Source: Norana najaformis | Taxonomy: Eukaryota > Annelida > Clitellata > Crassiclitellata > Hormogastridae | Direction: 5' to 3' | DNA: 64,000 nucleotides | NCBI GenBank assembly: GCA_964023275.1 | Contig: OZ029919.1 | Location: forward strand, 6,681,450 to 6,745,449 | Shown here: positions 1 through 28,654 of the stretch, piece after piece | How the letters are laid out: each line of letters opens with the position of its first letter | How positions within the stretch are numbered: the stretch's first letter is position 1 | Notes under the pieces: generated by a model | The model's input: the letters and a program-made list of their open reading frames with translations, nothing else | The model's database searches: none | Told to the model about the DNA's origin: nothing | Translations under genes and position numbers: made by a program

Positions 1-424
1 CAGGCATGGGCCTATGTCTGATCGACAAAGACAGACAGACACAGAGACACGTAGTAAGTAGAGAGACGGATAGACGGACGGACGGACGGACAGACAGAAA
101 GATGAAAGAGAGAAGATGTGAGAGTGAGGTATAAAACGTGAGGGGATGCTAGAGTAGTGAGAATAGAGATAAGGGAAAAGGAGTGAGGCATAAAGGCCAG
201 CAGAAACAGACAGAGGGAAAGAGAGACAGACACAGACTGAGAAAGAGAAAGGGAAGCAGTGAGATGGAGAATTAGTATATTCATATAGCGCCTTTTAAAT
301 GAACAAAGCTCAGAGTTGCAGAGGAGTCAGACATCGGGCATACCCAAGACTCTAACTAGAAGGTTCATGGCCACACTGTGTAGCATCGCAGATCTGAGAG
401 GCTAGCGCTTAGAAACTGCTACCA

Positions 425-548
425 AATGACCGAACCCTTTTGACTATCGATTTCGTTTTGACTGAGCGCCTGTGAATAAGCTGGTTCCCGCGGCGTGGCT
501 TTCGTTGGGCGCTGTAGAAATCTCGTAATTACGATTACGATTACGATT
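425..548 (+). mobile_element. LINE 3' tail with ATTACG-type tail (copy 1)
   Basis: This is a 5'-truncated copy of the most abundant element here. Shared parts in order: CGAACCCTTTTG, GTTTTGACTGAGCGCCTGTG, AATAAGCTGGT, CTTTCGTTGGGCGCTGTAGA, then (ATTACG)n. It ends 20 bases from the donor at 567 of the NCAM-like gene, antisense to it. Confidence 0.9.
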
Positions 549-567
549 AATAACGGACACAACTGAC

Positions 568-17220
<16,653 letters not shown>

Positions 17221-18865
17221 TCGGTCATTCCATTCGCTGGGCTTTCTTACGACTGAACAGCACGAGGAAGTCGGACGAACAGTGGACCAGGAGAGACGTC
17301 TTCTTCCCTTTCCTCTCTCGCTCCCGCTGCTGCATTCAAAGGGCAAAACAACATCACAAGCTGTATCTGTCGGTGAATCTCACACCAGCACCCACGAGCA
17401 GGCATAAGACTAGTCTGTTGTCTACGAGGTCAGTGATATCACCCCAGCGTTTAGCCTCGCTTTAATAGGATGTAGGACTACATCTTAATCCTTGAAAGTA
17501 AATCTTTTAGAATAATTTCAAGAGGTGCCAATCTCAGGATCCAAACCATTTAGATCACTAATCACTGGCCCCGTGGACCAGAAGCGTAGGAGATTCCTTT
17601 AGCCAATGAATCCAGAGTCCATGTGAAATTTAAGAGGTCTAGGACAGCAAGAGTGGAAGATGTGATGCCCTAAAGACAGTGGGTCTGAGGAGTGTCGTAT
17701 ACTAGGCTCTCCCCCTACCAGGGTCAGAGGAGAAGTCACGGAAGCCCGGGCATTTTGAACCATTTAGTATGAAATTGAGCACATTTTGGCTGCTTTAATA
17801 TACGATACTTGTATAATGATAATTAGCAAAGTAATGCGTAGGAGTCTAATGCACAAGGCATCAACCGATAGTACACCAAAGCCAAGCCACAATCAGGTCA
17901 ATGTCTAGAAGGTCAGTCCACAAGACAGATAGGCAGCCTACGGTATAGATAAGCAGTTTAAAGTTGAGAACGAAATGACAGAAGCGACTGAGCAGAACGA
18001 ACAGACACAGGGAGGGAATTTCAGAATTAGGTATCCATCGAAAACGCAAAGTCAAGAGTTACTGATCGGTGTGAGGTGGGAACACCTTAGAGTTGTTATC
18101 GGATGATTCGGATCTACACAGATCTCAGGGTGATGATCTTGAACTGGGGGGGGGGTTCGAACCACCGGACCTCCAGGCCAGGTAGGCCACTGCCGTTTGT
18201 ACGCTAAAGTAAGATACCCAACAACCGTCATATGAAAGCGACAACGAAGGTAAGCCGATAAGACTTAGTGTTTCAGCCGAAACAAGATTAAGAGAGAGAG
18301 AGTGAATGAACGAACGAATGAACGAACTAATGAACGAACAACGTGAACACTCAACCAACCAACACAACCGTGAGCTGACCGAGTGACTCAGCTAGCTTTT
18401 CCAATAATCTTCGAGCTGCGAGTAAGAGACATGAAACCGGAAACTAATAACGGTCCACAAGACGTTCTACTAATCTATTATTAGCCAACTGACCTGTTAG
18501 GTTTCTTAACCCGTGTTACCGAACTATTTTCTTAAGGAACGTCTAAATCCGCGCGTCTGCGTCTAAGTCCGATGCACGACGATGATAATAGTAAGTCCAG
18601 GAACGGTTGATGGCTGCGCCTGATCGACAGGCGTTGATGGTTGCGTCGTCTGCTTCACCAGTGACGTGGATAATCGAGGCAGCCGGGCGCAGACAATGGC
18701 TTCCTCTCGTCTGCGCCAGGAATTTCTCGGCCTGGAGAGCCATTCGTGCATAATATATTTACGTACGTTCAGCTAGCTGGCCTAGCATAAATGTAAATGT
18801 ACATGATTTTATATAGCGACTATGTGGCCTCTACCATGCTCATTTTGCATGAATAGGTTTTTACC
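17221..18865. other. Intergenic space right of the NCAM-like start
   Basis: No supported gene. A tRNA-like box B (GGTTCGAACCC on the minus strand, near 18155) marks a decayed SINE at 18125-18215. The rest is unique AT-balanced sequence that may hold the NCAM-like promoter; no TATA or CpG island is evident. Confidence 0.5.
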
Positions 18866-18867
18866 CG

Positions 18868-19045
18868 ACTGTAATCGTAATAGTAATTCCGAGATCTCTA
18901 CAGCTCCCAACGAAAGCCACGTCGCGGGGACCAGCTTATTCACAGGCGCCCTGTCAAAAACAAAATCGATAGGCAAAAGGGTTCGGTTCCAGGTCAAGAT
19001 CCAAAAGTCAGACGGAGAGACGGAGAGATGTACGTTACTTACCAA
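18868..19045 (-). mobile_element. LINE 3' tail, same family
   Basis: Reverse orientation, from the GTAATCGTAATAG tail through TACAGCTCCCAACGAAAGCC to GGTCAAGATCCAAAAGTCAG. Confidence 0.9.
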
Positions 19046-19214
19046 GGCGTGTACTCAGAGTGTATGACAGCAGGCCTCTTTAATCTAGAAACTATAAGCA
19101 TTAATTTGTAATAATTCGGTTTTGTGTTGTTCACGGCTTTTGGCCAAGAGAGTAATTTTCAAGATCAGGCTAAGGTTGTAAGGTTCTACATTTCCGCCAA
19201 CTTCACTAACTATG

Positions 19215-19405
19215 ATACTTGCTTTGTTTACATTTCGATTGCCATCTTACGTCACTGATGTTAATTGGTGACCCTATTTAAGCGGGACCCTCGTCCCTTC
19301 TGGGTTTGCCTTTTGTATCCTGGCAAACTGTACGTTTTATGTGTAACCTGATATGTTGAATTTGGGATCAATAAAGAGTCAATCAGTCAATCAATCAATC
19401 AATCA
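19215..19405 (+). mobile_element. Retroposon 3' end with (AATC)n tail, second copy
   Basis: Same orientation and tail type as 8455-8652, separated by about 10.8 kb. Confidence 0.8.
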
Positions 19406-19439
19406 ACTACATCTCCTGCTCATCTTTATACCATCTCCT

Positions 19440-19625
19440 GGGGTACGGTAGACGATTGGTTAGAACGCACGGCTTGTAATGCGAAGAGTACGGGTTCGAG
19501 CCTCCCCTGAGACGGTTATTATTTAGGGACTCTGAGCAAGTCCTTCACTCACAATTGCTCAGCGCCATCGATTGATGCATAGTCATTAGATAGTAGCGCT
19601 TAATAAATGCATAATTATTAAAACT
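19440..19625 (+). mobile_element. tRNA-derived SINE, family T1
   Basis: The head has a box A-like TTGGTTAGAACG and a box B GGGTTCGAGCC. The body has GAGCAAGTCCTTCACTCACA and CAGCGCCATCGATTGATGC. Other copies: 15640-15785, 37895-38050, 43115-43285 and 61560-61725, all reverse. Confidence 0.85.
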
Positions 19626-19659
19626 AATAATGCTGACTCCCAAGACTTGTCTTACTCGA

Positions 19660-19885
19660 CCAGGTCCCCGGACTGTCTCACCCTGGCTCTACTATAAGGA
19701 CAGCGCTTGGTTTGCGTCCCTTTCTCGTTGCTGGCCCCAGAATCTGGAACTATCTTCCGGCAAACGTTCCCTCTGCCAAGTCTGTTTTGGTCTTTAAATC
19801 TTGACTAAAAACTCATCTCATCCTGGACTCTTTTCCTCCAGAGGCTGTTTCAGGGTCTTCTTGCATTTCCCTATTAGCTTAGACC
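19660..19885 (+). mobile_element. LINE C-terminal remnant, third family
   Basis: Frames give FASLSR, then WNYLP-, SAKSVLVF- and LKTHLILDSF-like pieces of a reverse transcriptase end, with frameshifts. Confidence 0.7.
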
Positions 19886-20294
19886 GGACCTACCCTAGAG
19901 TTTGATAGGCCCACCGGATCTGATTGGTGGTGGCAATCGTCGACTGATGCGTTGCCCATTCTAACAGTGGCCCCATACAGCTGTGCAGCGCATCTTAAGA
20001 ATGTCAAAAAGGCGCTGAAGCGCGGCTGTATAACAGATCTAAAAAAGCGTGTTTTAAAAATAAACTTAACAGGTCTCGAGCTATTTGTGTCTGTAAAAAA
20101 CCAGGAGCACGCCAACTTCCCTGACGAGGCGTTAAGGTTTCCAGCTTGGAATGTCGCCGCTATCGTGTATGTATGCATGTTTTTATGTATGTACGTATCA
20201 AGACAATGTAACGCCTTTATTTTAAGCACATCTCAAAAGCATACAACCCTATCTGTCTCCGAATTGCTGATAAACAATTTGTTTACAAACACCG

Positions 20295-20300
20295 TTTATT
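20295..20300 (-). terminator. Poly(A) signal AATAAA of the Pro-tailed ZPBP-like gene
   Basis: The plus strand TTTATT at 20295-20300 reads AATAAA on the minus strand, 33 bases past the stop codon, so the 3' UTR would be very short. Confidence 0.5.
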
Positions 20301-20332
20301 TTCACTGCGCTGTCTATGATCATCCTCTACTA

Positions 20333-23300
20333 TTAATCGTCTCCATCATCAGACAAATCAGACAAGTCCTTCAAGTTGACAGGGGGTGGCCCGGAAACTG
20401 CAGGAGGCAGACCGAGCGCCTTCCTCTCCGCAGGGGTCAGCGCATGTCCTGGCGGCATTCCAGGAGGATAGGGACCTATACCTGGTGGATAGGGGCCCGG
20501 AACAGGTGGATAGGGACCTATACCTGGTGGATAGGGACCTGGAACAGGTGGATAGGGACCTGGGCCACCGAACTGCTCAGGAGGGTAGTAAAATTGATAT
20601 TCCGGAGGAAGGAAGGCAGGTGGAGGGAGCATGCCAGGCGGAGGGAGCATGCCAGGCGGAGGAATGAAACCTGGAGGAAGAGGAAAAGGAGGCTGTTGCT
20701 GCATCGACGGCGCCTTTGACGGAGCCTTTACGAAAAAGAAGAAAAACAGAAATATAATCATAGCAGAAATAGCCACGTGTTTTTATGTATGCATGAATGC
20801 AGATATCGTAATCGTAATCGTAATTACGAATTTGTATAGCGCTGCTTCAAGAGAAACCCCTCATAGACGCTACTGACCAGACAACACAGATTGATGCAGA
20901 CTATGTGATATGTATATATGTATACATACATACATGTTACCTGAAGCCCTCAGGGTCAAAGGTGAGGGAGTAAAAACATCTCTGGCCCTCTACTTTTTCA
21001 AGTGAGGCTATAGCCCGCTAACCCCCTTGTGCCGATGTCCTTCCCACCATCAGTTGCCTAGCAACTGCGTACAATGACATCCCTGAATAAATTGTTGTAT
21101 TAAGTCAATTATTCAATTAGCGGTAATTAGATTTTCTCCTCAAAGCTCCACTAAATGGAAGATGAGGGCTTTATAAGACACTGAATACGTTCAGCCGAGT
21201 TAATTTATAGGATTTAAGCCCCGAAAGATGAGTTACAGGCAGATGGACGGAAGGACGGATAGAAAGACGGACGGATAGACGGACGAATAGAAAGACAGAC
21301 GGACGGACGGACGGATAGAAAGACGGACGGATAGAAAGACGGACGGATAGACGGACGAATAGAAAGACGGACGGACGGACGGACGGATAGAAAGACGGAC
21401 GGACGGACGGATAGACGGACGGACGGACGGACGGATAGACGGATAGAAATATGGAAGGATAGACGGACGGATGGACGGATAGAAAGACGGACGGATAGAC
21501 GGACGGACGAATAGAAAGACGGACGGACGGACGGATAGACGGACGGACGGATAGACGGACGGATAGACGGACGGATAGACGGATAGAAAGACGGAAGTAT
21601 AGACGGACGGATAGACGGATAGAAAGACGGACGGATAGACGGACGGACGGATAGAAAGACGGACGGACGGACGGACGGATAGACGGACAGACAAATAGAA
21701 AGACGGACGGAGGGACGGACGGATAGAAATACGGACGGACGGACGGACGGATAGACGGACGGACAAATAGAAAGACGGACGGATAGACGGACGGATAGAC
21801 GGATAGAAAGACGGACGGATAGACGGACGGACGAATAGAAAGACGGACGGACGGATAGAAAGACGGACGGACGGACGGATAGACAGATAGAAGACGGACG
21901 GATAGAAAGACGGACGAAAGATTTTGGGCGCTGAAGCAAGGCGCAGGACCTACAGCGTGGCGTCATACGGCAGATACGGCTCATTTAAGTTCACCCTAGA
22001 AAGAACGAGAGAAAGACAGACATGGAAACAGATTAACTCATAGAGACAAAGAGAGGCAGAGAGAAACAGAAACAAACAGACAGACAGACAGACTGACCTT
22101 GCTGGACTTCGCAGATGACTTTTGAGTCCCTTTTGCGGACTTCTTATCCTTTTTATCAGTCGGTGCTTTCTCCTGCTTCGTTTTGCCCTTGGTTTTGTCA
22201 TCCGTTTTCTTTGTTCCAGCTGCTTCCTGTTTACCCTTTTTCTTTTTATTGCCAAAAGGGTTTATCCAGAACTCGGGAAGAGCTTTCAGCTTTGTTTCCA
22301 GCTTCTTCATAGGTGGCGGTGCCGCGAAGAGGTGAGGAAGAGCCTACATACGACACGGATACATCACGATAGCTTCACAACGACTACGATTTAAATTGTT
22401 CGTAATCGTAATCGTAATCTCGAGATTTCTACAGCGCCCAACGAAAGCCACGTCATGGGGACCATAAGCATTCACAGGCGCTCAGTCAAAACCAAATCGA
22501 TAGGCAAAGGAGGTTCGAGAGGATATGTATGTGTTTATTTATTTATTCAAATGCTTATTTAATTATTGATTGATATGTTATACATATTTAGTTATGTCTC
22601 TGAAGCACTTTGTAGGCTGTGCGTAGTCGGTCCGTGTGAGTCTGAGTGCTAATGAATGTTCGCTAGGGGTCAGGTTCAGGGCTAAAAGTAAGAGTCAGAA
22701 AATATTTGTGCTTGATCTTTGCTCTTTTACATACTTGTGTCTTTTGAATTATATTAATACTATTATTAAACTGTTACGTTTTTACATTAATATTTGTTTT
22801 ATATCTACTGTAAATGTTGATTGGTACTCTAAGTAAGCCTAACATGCTCTTTATAATTATGTTATATGGGTTTAATCTTTTCTTCAGTTTTCGTATTTAC
22901 AAGCAGTTTTCTTAAGATGGCACTACAGAAATGCTCACATACATGCTATTATCTATTAATAATAAACAAAAGTATTGCAGTTTTGTGATAGTTTGGCAAA
23001 TTATGTGCGCCTAATTATGCAATGGTTTGCATTCTTGTAAACTCGAAGCACAAAACGCTTTCGGCAAAGCATTTATCCAATTAAATTTAAAATCTACCGG
23101 TTCATAGATTTAGAAACCCCTTTCTCTGTAGGCTGCTTTAACCACGTGGCTGCACCATACATAGCAGTCCTTGATTGTTGGTTCCAATGCAAGGTACATA
23201 CATACATATACATAAACATATATACAAATATATACATATACATATATACATATACATAAACATATATACAAATATATACATATACATATATACATATACA

Positions 23301-26300
23301 TAAACATATATACAAATATATACATATACACATATACATAAACATATATACAAATATATACATACGTTTGGGTCCTGTGCGAAATGTCTGTACTTCTTCT
23401 GTTTCGTTGTACCTCCCTCATATGAGAAACCACAATATTTATCGAACTTCTTCCAGAAATACATTTCATCTTCTCTCCATCGCATGCTGCAGAGAATTGC
23501 AATTCAATTTCATTAAGTTCTGCTTTGATAGCCTATGCCACAGAGGATAGGCTATAGCTATCAGTAGTTACAGTGGTAATGATAATGAGAAATTTGTATA
23601 GCAAAACCAAACTATCTAGATGATGTTAAAGTTCATTAAGAACAAAAAGTTCATCAGTAAGTAAAACAATGCTAAGGTAACTATGCAGGTTACCAGTGGA
23701 GGGCTCCCGCACGCATGTAGAACCGTGGCAACGATTCCTCATCCAGATTTGCCAGCTGACACCATGTTCAGAGTTCGAGGCCCGTGTGGCATCAAGGATG
23801 AGGAACAATGACAGAAGTTGTGGTCATCACTTCAGATATTATTAGGCATATGTATACATGGAACAACATTTACCGGGGTTTTGTTTATCTGTTCAGATAG
23901 CTGTGTTCCATTGCACTTGGGAGCTTCTCAAAAGGCGCCATATAAATGCCTAGATACAACATACTTATACAGATATACCACAAGGCATAAATGTTAAGCC
24001 TTAAGTATAGTATTGTGCATAATGTAAATGTGCATAGAGTGGCTCGTTGCCACGCACACACACATAGACACACACATATATAACTATATATACATATATA
24101 TATGTGTATATATAGTTTACCTATCAGGTGTAAATATATATACTTGTACTTTTGTATGAACTACATGGGCTCATAATTCGTGCATATGAAAATTAATATA
24201 CACCATAATATAGTTAAAGCTTACTTGTTAAGAACAGGAATTTACTTCTAGACTCGGTATCAGACTTACTAATAGAACGCAACTATACAGCAAGGTCCGG
24301 CGCAGACGATCATAGAGAGGATGATGATAACCCAGAAGATGACGTTCTTGAAGTACCCTATAAAGCAGACACATATACAAGTAATATATATATATACATA
24401 AATATATACAAATATATACATACATGTAGATATATTTCTGCTTATGTGAGCTCTTCAAATCAGTAACCGTGTCTAAAGGATACTTATTAATTAAGTAATT
24501 AATTAATTACCGTGTCTTATGGGTATTTATTGATTAATTAATTAATTACTTAATTAATTACTTAATTAATTAATTAATACATTATATCCAGGTAATTAAT
24601 TAATTAATTAACGGGCAAAGACCAAAGGGTGTATGTGATCAGCAGAGCACTTTCTCTTCATGTGTACGGCAAAATTAATCGGTTGAATTTATGCAGGCAT
24701 ACATACAAGCAAACATACATGAATACATATATACACATAGACATGCATACATAAATAAACATCCACACATACATGCATACATACATTCATACATATACAG
24801 ACAGACAGACAGAAAGACACACAGACACAGACAGACAGGCAGAGAGACATGCTACAACATACAGATACAGATTTCAAATATGTATACTAACAGGCACAGT
24901 CATCACTGGTCTCAGAGCCCCTTTTTCCAGTCAGCTTCAAGGGGGGGCAGGACTTACACCTAGTAGAGGCGAAGTATGGTTGGTAGGAGAAGTAGCCACA
25001 GGGACTGCACGAATCCTCCGATGCATCACTCTTGGAGCGCCCAGGAAAACACGGAACTATATACAGGATATGCAGACAAGTGTGTGTATACACGACCATG
25101 CACACATGTATTCCTGTGTGCATGTGTGTGTGTGTGTGTGTGTGTGTGCATAAGTGTATGCATTTGTGCGTGGGTTTATAAGTAGGTACAGGTATCTGTG
25201 GATGCATATATTTATGTATGCATGTATGAGTTTATGCATAATGTATTTATGTATGTGTGTAGGCTGTGTATATGTACAGATAAGTGTTCATTATATCCAG
25301 GTAAGTGTTCATTATGTGCAGCTAAGTGTACATTATGTGCAGTAAATTGTTCATTATGAGCAGCTAAGTGTACATTATGTGCAGGTGAGTGTACATTATA
25401 TCCAGGTAAGCGTTCATTATGAGCAACTACGTGTGCATTATATCCAGGTAAGTGTTCATTATGAGCAGCTACGTGTACATTATATCCAGGTAAGTGTTCA
25501 TTATGAGCAGCTACGTGTGCATTATATCCAGGTAAGTGTTCATTATGAGCAGCTACGTGTACATTATATCCAGGTAAGCGTTCATTATGAGCAGCTACGT
25601 GTACATTATATCCAGGTAAGCGTTCATTATGAGCAGCTACGTGTACATTATATCCAGGTAAGCGTTCATTATGAGCAGCTACGTGTACATTATATCCAGG
25701 TAAGCGTTCATTATGAGCAGCTACGTGTACATTATATCCAGGTAAGCGTTCATTATGAGCAGCTACGTGTACATTATGTGGAGGTGACCTATAGACATAC
25801 GGCAGACTTCCGTCTTGTACTTCTCGAAAGCTGGCGGACAGACAAGAACTAGTTCCTGTGTCATCTTCTGCTCGAGGAAAGTTAGGTCGAGTGAATCTCT
25901 GTAGGTGTCTCGACTCATCGTCTTAAATGATTGCAGCTTCGGCTTATACTCAGTCTACAATGAAATCACTCTTTCATTCCTGCTTTGAATATTTATTTGT
26001 CTGAATGTACGTATGTATGTATTCATGCATGCATGTATGTATGTATGTATGTATGTATGCATGTATGTATGCATGTATGTATGTATGTATGTATGTATGC
26101 ATGTATGTATGTATGTATGCATGTATGTATGCATGTATGTATGTTTGTATGTATGTATGTATGCATGTATGTATGCATGTATGTATGTATGTATGTATGT
26201 ATGTTTGTAAGTATGTGTGCATGTATGCATGTATGCATGTATGCATGTATGTATGTATGTATGTATGCATACATGAATGAATCTATGTATGTATGTATGT

Positions 26301-28596
26301 ACATATGCATGTATGCATGTATGCATATATGCATATACGTATGTATGTATGTATGTATGTATGCATGTATGCAAGTATGCATGTATTTATGTATGTATGT
26401 ATGTATGTTTGTAAGTAGGTATGCATGTATGCATGTATTTATGTATGTATGTATGTTTGTTTGTAAGTATGTATGCATGTATGCATATATTTATGTATGT
26501 ATGTATGTTTGTAAGTATGTATGTATGCATATATGTATGTATGCATGTATGCATATATGCATATATGTATGTATGCATGGATGTATGTATGTATGTATGT
26601 ATGCATGCATGTATGTATGTATGCATGCATGTATGTATGTATGCATGCATGTATGTATGTATGTATAGAAGCATGTATGTGCGTTTTATGTATTGCCAGA
26701 AATGGCTCCAGAGACTTTTTCAGCTTAAAGACGCTCCTATTTTGACCTGTTAGAAAGCCGTGCCTCAGCGCCTTTCTGAGATTTCTAATTGTGCTATGCA
26801 AATGTTCAGATACACACATACATGTATCTACGTATGTATGTATGCATACATACATACAAGCATACATACATGCATACCTGACTACATACATACATGCATA
26901 CGCAGATGTATACTTGACTATATACATACATAGCCTAAGCCTGTTGCTATCACCAGGCCTATATCGAACTATGATAATACGAAAAGTTAAATATATTACA
27001 ACATTGATCTGTTTTTGGTTATTAAAGAGAACGTAATATGCAGGTTTACTCCGAGAGCTCATGTCATAGGAAAGTTTCCAGGAATAGTTATATTTATGAT
27101 ATTCATATTTTACTACTTTGCATAGGTTTGGTTGGTGAAAGCTAGTAGGTTTAATTGGTGAAAACTAGAAGGTTTGATTGGTGAAAACTAATAGGTTTAG
27201 TTGGTGAAAACTAATAGGTTTGATTGGTGGAAACTAATAGGTTTGATTGGTGTAAACTAATAGATTTGATTGATGAAAGCTAGTAGGTTTAATTGTTGAA
27301 AACTAGAAGGTTTGATTGGTGAAAACTAATAGGTTTAGTTGGTGAAAGCTAGTAGGCTTAATTGGTGAAAACTAATAGGTTTGATTGGTGTAAACTAATA
27401 GATTTGATTGGTGAAAACTAGTAGGTTTGAATGGTGAAAACTAGTAGGTTTGATTGGTGAAAACTAGTAGGTTTGATTGGTGGAAACTAATAGGGTTGAT
27501 TGGTGAAAACTAGTAGGTTTGATTGGTGAAAACTAATAAGTTTGATTGGTGAAAACTAGTAGGTTTGATTGGTGAAAACTAATAAGTTTGATTGGTGAAA
27601 ACTAGTAGGTTTGATTGGTGGAAACTAATAGATTTGAATGGTGAAAACTAGTAAGTTTGAATGGTGAAAACTAGTAAGTTTGATTGGTGAAAACTAGTAG
27701 GTTTGATTGGTGAAGATTAGTAGGTTTGATTGGTGAAAACTAACCTCCAGATGACTCATGACGTTTTTCGTGATGCAGATGAGATCGCACTGTGGAGCTT
27801 TGTATCCTTTGGCCACTTTTAGTCTCATCTCAAATGATACAATGAGGTCATTTTGTGAGCCCTATATGCACAAGTGCACGATTGTGCATTATACAGGTTC
27901 GTGATAGACGTGCATTATAAGCGTACATGATACAATTTTAAAATTTAATTTTATAAATAGGTCTTAAATTTCTAGATTTTATTTTTCACTATGAAAATAA
28001 ACTTTTTTGATGGCTCCTTCTTGAATTGCCCAGACTGTCACTCCCATCTCGAGGAACTAATATGGCACCAATTGCCAGGCAAACAACCAGCTATTTAAAT
28101 GCCATTTATTATACCATTTATACCATAATTGCCATTTATTATACCATTTATTAAATGCCCTAGCCAGGCATGAAACTCGCTCCCTTTGAGTTTTTGTTCA
28201 GAGCCTAGCTCGCAACTATTTCAAAACCAGATGCGACTATTCTTAAATGATCCTTGCGAGTGTGCACTTAATGGCTAACAACCCTGTAATCAAAATGCAT
28301 AGGCATCAATTAATGGTAGTTTGAACTGGAACCATTGTCAAAAACCTTAATCCGAGATAATGACTGAAGCTGGCGTCATGCTAAAATGGACTCAGATATG
28401 ATGCAGATTATTAATTAGTACTCTAATTAATTAATTGATTATAATATGGTAAACGCTTCAGATAATAAAAAAAACATATTTACACTTTCGTACATTAATT
28501 GTGAGAACTCACCACGGTCCATGTTTTCATTAGATCCCATTTCTAAAATTTAGACAGTGTAATGTAATGTAATATGCTACGGCTTAAAGCATACTG

Positions 28597-28654
<58 letters not shown>

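Noticed and set aside
21214..21984. 256-codon Ser/Pro/Arg/Val frame
   Set aside because: Translation of the GGACGGATAGAC satellite.
21950..22020. Possible alternative last exon reading VNLNEPYLPYDATL then stop
   Set aside because: An acceptor-like CTAG exists, but the phase does not follow the preceding Lys-rich exon, and the next exon fits perfectly.
25379..25852. 157-codon frame with a 14-residue repeat
   Set aside because: The 42-bp array is a multiple of three, so a frame stays open by default; it is antisense to a gene exon.
25985..26680. 227-codon Cys/Met/Tyr/Val frame
   Set aside because: Translation of a (TATG)n microsatellite; overlapping equivalents occur in other frames and on the other strand.
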